In this document: positions 8,460-18,239 of the stretch, one piece after another
Layout of the letters: each line of letters starts with the position of its first letter
Position numbering within the stretch: the first letter of the stretch is position 1
Origin: Frondihabitans australicus
Lineage (GTDB): Bacteria > Actinomycetota > Actinomycetes > Actinomycetales > Microbacteriaceae
NCBI RefSeq assembly: GCF_003634555.1
Contig: NZ_RBKS01000001.1
Coordinates: 2,294,001 to 2,358,000, forward strand
DNA: 64,000 nt
Direction of reading: 5' to 3'
Notes under the pieces: model-generated
What the model saw: the letters and a program-made list of their open reading frames with translations, nothing else
Database searches by the model: none
What the model was told of the DNA's origin: nothing
Translations under genes and position numbers: made by a program

Positions 8460-9830
8460 TCACTCGGGGTTGATCTCGACCACGGAGCGGTAGCTGGTCT
8501 TCGGCCCGATGCCGATCACGAAGCCGGTGATGATGAGCAGCACGAACGCGACCAACGAGAACATGACGGGTGCGCCGAACGCGGTGAGCACGGGCAGCAG
8601 GATGAACGGCAGCGCGGCACTCGACAGCCGTGACAGCGAGTAGGTGCGCCCGACCGCGGTGGCGCGCAGAGTGGTCGGGAAGATCTCGGCCTGGTACACG
8701 TGGTAGACGTTCGAGAACACGTTGCTGATCGCGGTGGTGAGGAATCCGAAGACCACTATGAGCACGGGCAGCGACGACGTCGCGAACAGGATTCCGAACA
8801 GCGCCATCGCGAGGATCGACCCGATCAGCAGGTACTTCCGCTCGTACCGCATGAGCGGCACGGCGAGCACCGACCCGACGGGGTACCCGAGGAACGAGAT
8901 CGCCGTGTACAGCAGCGACTGCGTCACCGACTGCCCGTTGGCGACGAGCACGAGCGACGACAGGGTGCCGAAGCCGTAGTAGCCCCAGCCCTGGAACAGG
9001 TGGAACACGACGAGCATGACCATGCGCTTCGCGTAGGGCTGCTGGGTGAGGCGAGGTGCGCGCGTGGTCTGGGGCGCAGGATCCTGCCCCTCGCCGCCGG
9101 TGACGGGTTCGACGGCGACCCCGGCGCCGTCCGCGAAGACGCGGAGCGCTGCCACGGCCTCGTCGTTCCGGCCGACGCGGGCGAGCCAGCGCGGCGATTC
9201 GGGCAGGCCCCGCCGGAGGAACAGCACGACGAGCGCTCCGACGCCGCCGAGGCCGAGCATGTAGCGCCAGCCGGGGATGCCGCCCGGGTTCGCGGAGTTC
9301 AGCCACAGGGCGAGGAACCCGACGATCGGCACGGCGATGAACGAGCAGGTGTAGGCCCAGGAGGCCAGGCGGCCGCGCTTGTCCTTCGGCAGCACGTCGG
9401 AGAGGTACGCGTCGGCGACGGGGTATTCGGCGCCGACGCCGACGCCGGCGAGGAACCTGGCGACGATGAGGAACCACGCGGTCGGCGAGAACGCGGCGAT
9501 CAGCGACCAGGCGGAGTACCAGATGAGGTTGAAGAGGAACGCCTTGCGCCGGCCGAACCGGTCGGCGAGGCCGCCGAGCACGGAGGCGCCGACGAACATG
9601 CCGATGAAGGCGGAGGCGAGCAGCAGCGACAGCGTCGTGCCGGTGATCTTGAACTGCACGCCGAGGGCGGTCGAGATCGATCCGGAGAGGAACACCTCGT
9701 AGATGTCGAAGAAGAGCCCGAGGCCGATGGCCACGATCACTTTCCGGTGAACGCGACCGACGGGCATGCGGTCGAGCTGCGCGTCGACCGAGTTGCTCAG
9801 CCGCGTCTGCGTGTCGGGTGTGACGGCCAT
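8460..9830 (-). CDS. MFS transporter, sugar-porter/metabolite:H+ symporter type
   Basis: This is a 456-residue major facilitator with about 12 hydrophobic segments. It has the loop 2-3 motif GGLADRFGRRKA (about residues 84-95) and the paired motif LPESPRWL in the central loop region, typical of the sugar-porter/MHS-like branch. The ATG at 9830 follows AAAGGAG with good spacing. It is transcribed divergently from the CoA-transferase and lyase genes, and the shared promoter region has repeated CACATCGTGG boxes. It probably imports the acid that those enzymes degrade. The substrate cannot be read from sequence. Confidence 0.85.
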   Translation of the reverse strand: MAVTPDTQTRLSNSVDAQLDRMPVGRVHRKVIVAIGLGLFFDIYEVFLSGSISTALGVQFKITGTTLSLLLASAFIGMFVGASVLGGLADRFGRRKAFLFNLIWYSAWSLIAAFSPTAWFLIVARFLAGVGVGAEYPVADAYLSDVLPKDKRGRLASWAYTCSFIAVPIVGFLALWLNSANPGGIPGWRYMLGLGGVGALVVLFLRRGLPESPRWLARVGRNDEAVAALRVFADGAGVAVEPVTGGEGQDPAPQTTRAPRLTQQPYAKRMVMLVVFHLFQGWGYYGFGTLSSLVLVANGQSVTQSLLYTAISFLGYPVGSVLAVPLMRYERKYLLIGSILAMALFGILFATSSLPVLIVVFGFLTTAISNVFSNVYHVYQAEIFPTTLRATAVGRTYSLSRLSSAALPFILLPVLTAFGAPVMFSLVAFVLLIITGFVIGIGPKTSYRSVVEINPE

Positions 9831-9863
9831 GGTCGGTTCTCCTTTGAATGAACGGCCAGGTGC

Positions 9864-9963
9864 CCACGATGTAGGACCAGGATCACATCGTGGACGCTTG
9901 CGACTGTAGACCGAATGGCGCACCGAACGGAAGAGTTCTGGCACATTTTTCTTCACATCGTGG
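9864..9963. promoter_or_regulatory. Three repeats of a 9-base box, probable IclR operator
   Basis: CCACGATGT at 9864-9872 and ACATCGTGG at 9885-9893 form a perfect 9-base inverted repeat with a 12-base spacer. A third ACATCGTGG is at 9955-9963, overlapping the putative -35 of the CoA-transferase promoter. The palindrome lies close to the MFS start. The IclR gene at 12182 ends this cluster and is the natural candidate regulator. Confidence 0.6.
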
Positions 9964-9980
9964 GCTGATGACCATATGGT
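9952..9980 (+). promoter_or_regulatory. Promoter of the CoA-transferase gene, leaderless
   Basis: TTCACA (9952-9957) and TATGGT (9975-9980) are separated by 17 bases. The -10 box ends 7 bases before the ATG at 9987, so the mRNA probably starts at the start codon. No ribosome site is present. Confidence 0.55.
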
Positions 9981-9986
9981 GGGCTC

Positions 9987-11240
9987 ATGACTGCTCCACG
10001 AACCCAGCCTCTTGAGGGCGTTCGCATGCTCGAGCTCGGCAACTTCATCGCGGCCCCGACGGCCGGGCGGCTTCTCGCCGACTTCGGCGCCGACGTCATC
10101 AAGATCGAGCGCCCGCACACCGGCGACGAGCTGCGCACCTGGCGTCTGCACCGCGGCACGACGTCGCTGCTCTACCGCACGATCAACCGGAACAAGCGCA
10201 GCGTCGTCGCCGACCTCCGCAGCGACGCCGGCCGGCAGCTGGTGCTCGACCTGCTGCCCGAGGTCGACGTGGTGCTCGAGAACTTCCGCCCCGGCACGCT
10301 GGAGCGCTGGGGTCTCTCCCCCGAGGTGATGGACGCCGCGAACCCGCGGCTCGTCGTCGTGCGCATCTCGGCGTTCGGCCAGACCGGGCCGCAGTCGTCG
10401 CAGCCCGGGTTCGGCGCGATCGCCGAGGCCGTCGGCGGCCTGCGCGAGCTGACCGGCGACCCCGACCGCGCCCCGGTGCGGATGGGCATCTCGATCGCCG
10501 ACTCCATCGCCGGGCTCTACTCCGCGTTCGGCGCCGTGCTCTCGCTCTACGACCTCGTCGCCCGGGAGCGCCGCGGCGACGCACCCGCTCCGCTCGCCGA
10601 CCGCACCGTCGACGTCGCCCTCAGCGAGTCGGTGCTGTCGATGATGGAGTCCCTCGTGCCCGATCACGAGGCGTTCGGGGTGAACCGCACCCGCACCGGC
10701 GGCCGGATCGAGGGCATCGCCCCGACCAACGCGTACCTCTGCGAGGACGGCCGCTCGGTCGTGATCGCCGGGAACGGCGACGGCATCTACACGAGGTTCA
10801 TGGGCGTCATCGGCCGCCCCGACCTCGCGACCCGCAGAGACCTCGGCGACAACCGGCTGCGCTGGGCGCACCGAGACGAGCTCGACGACGCGATCACCGC
10901 GTGGACCTCGTCGCACACCGTCGACCAGGTGCTCGCCGCGCTCGACGCCGCGGGCGTCCCCGCCGGCGCGATCTACACGGCCGCCGACATCGCCGCCGAC
11001 GAGCAATACGCGGCGCGCGGCATGATCCAGCGCCGCGACGTGTCGATCGGCGACGAGACGCTCCACGACATCGGGTTCCCCGGCATCGTGCCGCAGATCG
11101 GCAATGCTCCCCGCGACATCCGGCGGCTCGGCCCCGACCTCGGCGAAGACACTCGCGAGGTGCTCTCCGAGCTCCTGCACCGCCCCGCCGACGAGATCGA
11201 GGCGTACCTCGACGAGACGCAGGGAGCCGTCCGTGCCTGA
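9987..11240 (+). CDS. Class III (CaiB/BaiF) CoA-transferase
   Basis: This is a 417-residue family III CoA-transferase, which moves CoA from a donor such as succinyl-CoA to a carboxylic acid. The N-terminal GVRMLELGNFIAAPTAGRLL, the ADFGADVIKIERP segment and the LVLENFRPGTLERWG-like region are typical. The catalytic Asp is Asp172 in ISIADSIAG. It overlaps the downstream HMG-CoA-lyase-like gene by 8 bases. The pair resembles the logic of succinyl-CoA:hydroxymethylglutarate CoA-transferase feeding HMG-CoA lyase. The true acid could equally be citramalate or another branched hydroxy-dicarboxylate. Confidence 0.9.
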   Translation: MTAPRTQPLEGVRMLELGNFIAAPTAGRLLADFGADVIKIERPHTGDELRTWRLHRGTTSLLYRTINRNKRSVVADLRSDAGRQLVLDLLPEVDVVLENFRPGTLERWGLSPEVMDAANPRLVVVRISAFGQTGPQSSQPGFGAIAEAVGGLRELTGDPDRAPVRMGISIADSIAGLYSAFGAVLSLYDLVARERRGDAPAPLADRTVDVALSESVLSMMESLVPDHEAFGVNRTRTGGRIEGIAPTNAYLCEDGRSVVIAGNGDGIYTRFMGVIGRPDLATRRDLGDNRLRWAHRDELDDAITAWTSSHTVDQVLAALDAAGVPAGAIYTAADIAADEQYAARGMIQRRDVSIGDETLHDIGFPGIVPQIGNAPRDIRRLGPDLGEDTREVLSELLHRPADEIEAYLDETQGAVRA

Positions 11241-12177
11241 CTTCGCCTACCCCCGCGCTGACGACGTCGTGCTGCGCGACGCGACCCTCCGCGACGGCCT
11301 CCAGCTCACCGGGTCGCTGCTGCCGACCGAGGCGAAGGTGCGCCTCGCCCGCGGCCTGTTCGCGCTCGGGTTCACCGAGATCGAGATCGGCGCGATGGCC
11401 CGCCCCGACCGGGTGCCGCCGATGGCCAACACCCTCGACGTCATCGAGGCGCTCACCCCCGACGAACTCGACAAGAGCTGGATCTGGGCCGCGACCCCGC
11501 GCAGCATCGAACGCGCCCTCGACGCCGGCGGCCGCAACTTCGAGTACTGCTTCTCGGCCACCGATAGCCACAATCTCGCCAACGTCGGCCGCACCGTCGA
11601 GCAGAGCCTCGACGCGATGCCCGACGCCTTCGAGAAGGTCCTCTCAGCCGGCGGCAGGATCCAGCTCACCCTCGCCACGTCGTTCACCTGCCCCTTCGAC
11701 GGCGCCGTCGACCCCGACCGGGTCATCGCCATCGCCACCGACCCCCGCGTGGCAGGCACGTCGAGCATCGCCGTGTGCGACACCATCGGGCAGGCCGTCC
11801 CCACCCAGGTAGCCGCCCTCGTCGCCCGCACCCTCGACGACACCGCGTTCGACCGCGTCTACTTCCACGGCCACGACACCTGGGGCCTCGGCGTCGCCAA
11901 CGCGCTGGCAGCCGTGGGCGCGGGAGCAGCCGCACTCGACGGCGCACTCGCAGGTCTCGGCGGCTGCCCCTTCGCCCCCGGTGCCAGCGGCAACACCTCC
12001 ACCGAAGACCTCCTCTTCGCCCTCCGACCGGCCTGGATCACCCCGTCGACGTTCGCCGACCTCGTCCGCCTCGGCGAGGGCCTCGTCGCCGACGTCGCCG
12101 AGCCCAACCGGTCGAAGGCCGCCGAGGGCGCCCGGTCGACGTCGCACGCGTTCGAGTGGGTCATCCCCGCCGGATAG
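11233..12177 (+). CDS. HMG-CoA lyase family enzyme
   Basis: This is a 314-residue HMGL-like aldolase of the HMG-CoA lyase branch. All catalytic positions known for that enzyme are present: Arg20-Asp21 (LRDGLQ), Glu51 (EIEIGA), His212 and His214 (FHGHDTWG), and the active-site Cys245 in GLGGCPFAPGASGN. The GTG at 11233 has AGGGAG 6 bases upstream. The frame upstream is only a shadow of the CoA-transferase. It would split HMG-CoA, or a close analogue such as a citramalyl-type CoA ester, into acetyl-CoA and a keto product. It is probably co-transcribed with the CoA-transferase and the IclR gene. Confidence 0.88.
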   Translation: MPDFAYPRADDVVLRDATLRDGLQLTGSLLPTEAKVRLARGLFALGFTEIEIGAMARPDRVPPMANTLDVIEALTPDELDKSWIWAATPRSIERALDAGGRNFEYCFSATDSHNLANVGRTVEQSLDAMPDAFEKVLSAGGRIQLTLATSFTCPFDGAVDPDRVIAIATDPRVAGTSSIAVCDTIGQAVPTQVAALVARTLDDTAFDRVYFHGHDTWGLGVANALAAVGAGAAALDGALAGLGGCPFAPGASGNTSTEDLLFALRPAWITPSTFADLVRLGEGLVADVAEPNRSKAAEGARSTSHAFEWVIPAG

Positions 12178-12181
12178 TCTC

Positions 12182-13012
12182 ATGAGCGACCCCACCACAG
12201 AACCCGGAACAGGCGGTGCCGACATGAGCCAGGAGCCCCCGCGACCCCTGTCGCCCGGCATCTCGCCGCTCCTGGTGCTCGCCAAGATCCGCGGCATCCT
12301 CGACGCGTTCACCCTGTCGCGCCCCGTGCTCACCCTCGCCGAGATCCGCACCGCCACCGGGTTCCCGACCTCGACCGTCAACCGGCTGGTGTCGAACATG
12401 GTCGCCGAGCGGTTCCTCGACCGCGACGGCGACGGCTACAGGATCGGCGTCACCCTCGCCTACTGGGCAGCCCCCGCCACCCGAGGCCTCGCCGAGCTCG
12501 ACGTGCTCCAGCCCGTCGTCACCGCCCTCCGCGACGAGACCGACGAGACCGTCACGATCTTCCGCAACGAGCACGATCTCCGCGTCTGCGTCGCGATGGC
12601 CGAGACCCGCCACGCGATCCGCCGCGAGATGCACATCGGCAAGATCCTCGCCCTCCACACCGGCTCAGCCGGGCGGGTGCTGCTCGCCTGGGACGACGAA
12701 GCTCTCGCACGGATCCTGCAGGCGCCGCTCGAAGCGTTCACCCCGTCGACCATCGTCGAGGCCGACGAGCTCCGTCGCGTCGTCGACGACACCCGCCGGC
12801 TCGGCTTCGCCACCACATCCGACGAACGCGACGAGGGCGCGACCGGCATCTCGGCGCCGATCTTCGACTCCACCGGCCACGTCTTCGGCGCCCTCGGCAT
12901 CAGCGGCCCCACCTACCGCATCGACCCCGCACGGCTCGCAGCACTCGGGGAACCCCTCGTCGCCGCGGCCGAAGAGGCCACGCGGCTGATCGGCGGTCGG
13001 CTGCCGGCTTGA
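12182..13012 (+). CDS. IclR family transcriptional regulator
   Basis: This is a 276-residue regulator. The N-terminal winged helix includes LTLAEIRTATGFPTSTVNRLVSNM, and the C-terminal IclR effector domain carries TGSAGRVLLAW and the GATGISAPIFD-type segment. The ATG at 12182 starts 4 bases after the lyase stop. A second ATG at 12224 is possible and would remove 14 poorly conserved residues. Its place at the end of the MFS/CoA-transferase/lyase cluster, together with the CACATCGTGG repeats in the divergent promoter, suggests that it controls import and breakdown of one acid. Confidence 0.88.
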   Translation: MSDPTTEPGTGGADMSQEPPRPLSPGISPLLVLAKIRGILDAFTLSRPVLTLAEIRTATGFPTSTVNRLVSNMVAERFLDRDGDGYRIGVTLAYWAAPATRGLAELDVLQPVVTALRDETDETVTIFRNEHDLRVCVAMAETRHAIRREMHIGKILALHTGSAGRVLLAWDDEALARILQAPLEAFTPSTIVEADELRRVVDDTRRLGFATTSDERDEGATGISAPIFDSTGHVFGALGISGPTYRIDPARLAALGEPLVAAAEEATRLIGGRLPA

Positions 13013-13030
13013 CGGCCGGCGTTCGCAGTG

Positions 13031-13102
13031 CTCCGCCTCCAGGACTCGAACCTAGACCTAACAGCTCCAAAGGCTGTCGTGCTGCCATTACACCAAGGCG
13101 GA
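13031..13102 (-). tRNA. tRNA-Gln (anticodon UUG)
   Basis: On the minus strand a 72-base cloverleaf can be drawn. The acceptor stem pairs TCCGCCT with AGGCGGA, the anticodon arm is ACAGC-CTTTGGA-GCTGT, and the T arm contains GGTTCGAGTCC. The 7-base loop places TTG at positions 34-36, reading CAA (Gln). The genome does not encode a full CCA end here. It lies between the IclR and MarR genes. Confidence 0.93.
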
Positions 13103-13248
13103 CCGCCGCGACGAGCGCGGCAGACGCGACGAACGCGCCCGACAAGTCTGCCAGACCTCGCCGCGAGCCACTGGGGCCCTCGAGAGAACAGAGAGCAGCC
13201 CCGGCCCGCGAACAGCCGCCCCAGAACCGCGCACGACATAATGGACGA

Positions 13249-13752
13249 ATGTCAGGGCAGGGCGCGCAAGACGAAGTCGACCGCATCGTCGCCGCCTGGA
13301 ACCGCGAGCGGCCCGACCTCGACTTCGCGCCGCTGCACGTCCTCAGCCGCGTGGGCCGCCTCTCGAAGCACCTCGACCGGGCTCGCCGCGCGGCGTTCAC
13401 GGCCAGCGACCTCGAGTCGTGGGAGTTCGACGTCCTGTCGGCCCTGCGCCGAGCAGGCCGCCCCTACCAGCTCTCGCCCAAGGCCCTGCTGACGCAGACG
13501 CTCGTCTCCAGCGGCACGATGACGAACCGCATCGACAGGCTCGTCGAGCGCGGCCTCGTCGAGCGGCGGACCGACCCACGCGACGGCCGGGGCATCCTCG
13601 TGACGATGACGCCGTCGGGGGCCGAGGCAGCCGACCGGGCGATCGCGAATCTGGTGCAGGCGGAGGCCGAGCTCCTGCGTGATCTCTCGGCGCAGGATCG
13701 CGAGACCCTCACGGCCCTGCTCCGCTCGCTGGCGCTGACCCTCGGCGACTGA
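13249..13752 (+). CDS. MarR family transcriptional regulator
   Basis: This is a 167-residue MarR-type winged-helix protein. The recognition region is LVSSGTMTNRIDRLVERGLVERR and the wing contains the hallmark DPRDGRGILVTMT. The ATG at 13249 sits 7 bases after a CATAAT -10 box (13237-13242) with no ribosome site, so the message is probably leaderless. The frame upstream runs through the tRNA region and is not coding. Its target and ligand are unknown; no operon partner lies downstream on the same strand. Confidence 0.87.
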   Translation: MSGQGAQDEVDRIVAAWNRERPDLDFAPLHVLSRVGRLSKHLDRARRAAFTASDLESWEFDVLSALRRAGRPYQLSPKALLTQTLVSSGTMTNRIDRLVERGLVERRTDPRDGRGILVTMTPSGAEAADRAIANLVQAEAELLRDLSAQDRETLTALLRSLALTLGD

Positions 13753-13854
13753 CCCCGGAGCGGGCTACGTTTCGGAGGGTGTTCGCGGGCGCGTTCCTCC
13801 GGGGGCGTTGGAAAGCCCGGCGTTGTCCTCCGGAGTGTGCGGGATGAGCCACAA

Positions 13855-13918
13855 CTCCTCCCGAAAGCCGAGAACTTCCTCCCGAACGGAACAGGAACGG
13901 GCGACACTTCCTCCCGAA
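13855..13918 (+). repeat. Three short direct repeats, TTCCTCCCGAA type
   Basis: CTCCTCCCGAA (13855-13865), TTCCTCCCGAA (13876-13886) and TTCCTCCCGAA (13908-13918) lie in the spacer between the MarR gene and a convergent membrane-protein gene. The unit starts are 21 and 32 bases apart. The last two copies share a longer ACTTCCTCCCGAAC core. The role is unknown. Confidence 0.5.
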
Positions 13919-13950
13919 CCGCTTAAGCGTCGTGGAAGCGAAGATGCGGA

Positions 13951-14471
13951 CTACGGCAGGTCGAGCGACCCCGGCCCGGCGACGTCACCGCGGGCGTCGG
14001 CGGCCGCGAGCAGCGCGGCGAGCGCCCACTCCGGATCGGGCAGCGTGATCGTGAATTCGCGGCCGGTGACCAGCTCGACGACGAGCGCCCGCCGACCCAC
14101 GAGCAGCAGCGCGCTGCCGCCGAGCGACGCCCGGTAGCCCCACCCGAACCAGCTGCCGAGAGACACGGTGTCGACTCGCGCGTCGGCGATGTCGTCGAGT
14201 TCGAGCCTGGTCCAGTGGAACCCGAAGAACGCCGACGCCGCGGTCAGCCCGGACGCACCCACCGTCACGACGACCCTGGCCGAGGCCGACACGAACCCGG
14301 TGGCGAGCACCAGTGCCAGCAGGATCACCACGAAGTCGAGATCACCGCCCACCACCAGCCACCAGACCAGCACGACCGCGGTCGCGACACCGAGCACCAC
14401 GGACGCCCCCACGAGCACCGGCGAGGTGACGACGCTCCGCCACTCCCGCGTGTTCTCGTCGGCCGGCGTGG

Positions 14472-14475
<4 letters not shown>
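13951..14475 (-). CDS. Membrane protein of unknown function, coupled to ABC-F gene
   Basis: This is a 174-residue protein with two adjacent hydrophobic segments in the first 75 residues (VLVGASVVLGVATAVVLVWW and FVVILLALVLATGFV). A soluble, beta-rich C-terminal half resembling bacterial PH-like domains follows (for example LDDIADARVDTVSLG and ELVTGREFTITLPDP). A GTG at 14475 is preferred because it overlaps the ABC-F stop as GTGA; a start at 14505 would invade the ABC-F gene. I do not recognise a characterised family. Its link to the ABC-F protein is only positional. Confidence 0.7.
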
Positions 14476-16274
<1,799 letters not shown>

Positions 16275-16393
16275 CCTCCCAGGGTAGGCGACCCGGCCGT
16301 GCCCCCAGTTCGGGTCGACGGGCCAGCCGGCCGCGACGGGGCTCCGAAGACATGACACGGCCGCCGCTGGGGTGACCGGGATCGGAGCACGCC

Positions 16394-17062
16394 ATGGACA
16401 CCGTCGACGTCGACGTCATCATCCCCGCCCTCGCCACCGGCGCGGATCTCGCTCGCCTCATGTCGCGCCTCCCCGAGGGGTACCGCGCCATCGTCGCGGT
16501 GCACAGCCCCGCCGCGCACCTCGTCGACATCGTCCGGGCGGCCGGCGCCACTCTCGTCGTCGTCCCCCAGCACGGATTCGGCGCAGCGGCCTCGGCCGGG
16601 CTCGCCGCCTCCACCGGGTCCGTCGTCGTCATGACCGGGCCCGAGAGCCAGCCGACCGTTCAGGAGGTCGAGACACTCGTCTCGGCGGTCGTCCGCGGCG
16701 ACGCCGACGTGGCCGTGGCCCCGAAGGGCGAGCCTACGTCGGGTGTCGGCCGACTCCTGACCCGCCTTCGCGACCTCGGCCGGGCGGAGATCGCCGGCCC
16801 CGCCCGAGCACCTCGCCCCCGCGCGGCGATCCGCAACACTACGGGCACACGTGCCGCCTGGCGCAGCGACCTCGTCGCCCTCGACCTCGCCGACCGGGGC
16901 CGCCACTACCCCGCCGAGATGCTCGCCCGTGCCGCCGAGTCAGGCCTCAGGATCGCAGAGCTCGACCCCGCGTCGCTTCGCCGGCCCAGCCACCGCGCCG
17001 CTCCCGACTCGGCCCGCGCCACTCGGGGCGACGCTTCGAGGCGCGCCCGCCCGGCCCACTGA
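16394..17062 (+). CDS. Degenerate GT2-like (GT-A fold) protein
   Basis: This is a 222-residue protein resembling the family 2 glycosyltransferases that begin VVLPxLDE...LPxGYRAIVVDNGSTDG and continue GFGAACHAG and MDADxS. Here the corresponding segments read VIIPALATG, LPEGYRAIVAVHSPA, HGFGAAASAGLAAS and MTGPESQP. The nucleotide-binding Asp, the DG and the DxD metal motif are all replaced. The C-terminus is Arg/Ala rich. It is probably an inactive or repurposed homologue. It has CGGAG 6 bases before the ATG and is divergent from the ABC-F gene and convergent with the kinase gene. Confidence 0.6.
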   Translation: MDTVDVDVIIPALATGADLARLMSRLPEGYRAIVAVHSPAAHLVDIVRAAGATLVVVPQHGFGAAASAGLAASTGSVVVMTGPESQPTVQEVETLVSAVVRGDADVAVAPKGEPTSGVGRLLTRLRDLGRAEIAGPARAPRPRAAIRNTTGTRAAWRSDLVALDLADRGRHYPAEMLARAAESGLRIAELDPASLRRPSHRAAPDSARATRGDASRRARPAH

Positions 17063-17081
17063 GGGCCGCGCCCACCGACCG

Positions 17082-18239
17082 TCAGGCCGCGCGCGCCGCC
17101 CGCGGCACGAACACGTCGAAGCGACAGCCGTCGCCGACGTTCTGCACGGCGACGCGCCCCGCGTGCGCGGCGACGATGCCCTTGACGATCGCGAGACCGA
17201 AGCCCGCGCCCGACGCGGCCGGCCCCTCCGCCGGCGTTCGCGACTCGGTGGCGCGCCAGCCGGGCTCGAACACGCGGCCGAGGTCGGCCTCGCGGATGCC
17301 CCCGGCGGCGTCGGTGACCGACAGCACGACGAACGCGTCGCTGTCGGGAGCCGCTGAGAGGACGATCTCGGCGCCCGGAGGCGACAGCCGGATGCTGTTC
17401 ATCGCGAGGTTCGCGATCGCCCGGGCGAGCTCGTCGGGATCGGCCACCAGGGTGATGTCGGCGACGTCGCGGCCGACGAGCCGCACGCCGCGGGCGGAGG
17501 CCACGGGCTCGAGCTGAGCGACCAGGTCGGCGACGAGCTCTCGCACGCTGAGCGTCTGCAGACGCAGCCGGAGCGCGCCCGCGTGGATCGTCGAGAGCTG
17601 GAAGAGGTCGTCGACCATCCCGCCGAGCCGGTCGACCTGCGCGAGCATCTGGCGGTGATAGCGCTGCGGGTCGTCGGCGACGCCGTCCTCGAGCGCCTCG
17701 GCCATGGCGCGCAGGCCGGCGAGCGGGGTGCGGAGGTCGTGCGAGATCCATGCCACGAGCTCGCGACGCGAGGCCTCGGTGCGCGACTCGCGCTCGCGCG
17801 ACCGGCGCAGGCGCTCGTCGGAGGCGGCCAGCTCGCGGCCGAGCACGGCGAACTCGTTCGACGCGTGGCGGAGCGGTTCGTCGCCGAGGGCGTTCGGGTC
17901 GAGGGGGTCGCCGATCCTGCGCGCCTTCTCGATCAGGTCGCGGCTGTTGCGGAGCAGCGAGACGCCCAGGAACACGGCGAGGCCGACCGAGATCACGCCC
18001 GCGATGGCGGCGACGCTGAGGAAGACGCGGAAATCGGCTGCCGAGATGTACATCTGCTGGCAGGTGATGACCATGCCGCCCACGAGGGCGCCGAGAGAGG
18101 CGACCGCGACGGCGACGACCTGGAGCAGAAGCGAGGCGCGTCGAAGGGCCCGGAGCAGCGCGACCGCGAGGATCCCGATGATGGCCGCCGCGCAGAGCAC
18201 CTCGACCAGCACGTGGACGACGTCGCCCGGGCCGTTCAT
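17082..18239 (-). CDS. Sensor histidine kinase
   Basis: This is a 385-residue membrane kinase. Three hydrophobic segments lie between residues 8 and 97, followed by a HAMP-like linker, the phospho-acceptor His167 in SHDLRTPLAGL, and an ATPase domain with the N-box NLAMNSIRLSP and the glycine motif GAGFGLAIVKGIV. The ATG overlaps the response-regulator stop as ATGA, so the pair is coupled with the regulator first. The membrane region is short with little extracytoplasmic sequence, which suggests sensing within or near the membrane. The signal is unknown. Confidence 0.9.
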   Translation of the reverse strand: MNGPGDVVHVLVEVLCAAAIIGILAVALLRALRRASLLLQVVAVAVASLGALVGGMVITCQQMYISAADFRVFLSVAAIAGVISVGLAVFLGVSLLRNSRDLIEKARRIGDPLDPNALGDEPLRHASNEFAVLGRELAASDERLRRSRERESRTEASRRELVAWISHDLRTPLAGLRAMAEALEDGVADDPQRYHRQMLAQVDRLGGMVDDLFQLSTIHAGALRLRLQTLSVRELVADLVAQLEPVASARGVRLVGRDVADITLVADPDELARAIANLAMNSIRLSPPGAEIVLSAAPDSDAFVVLSVTDAAGGIREADLGRVFEPGWRATESRTPAEGPAASGAGFGLAIVKGIVAAHAGRVAVQNVGDGCRFDVFVPRAARAA

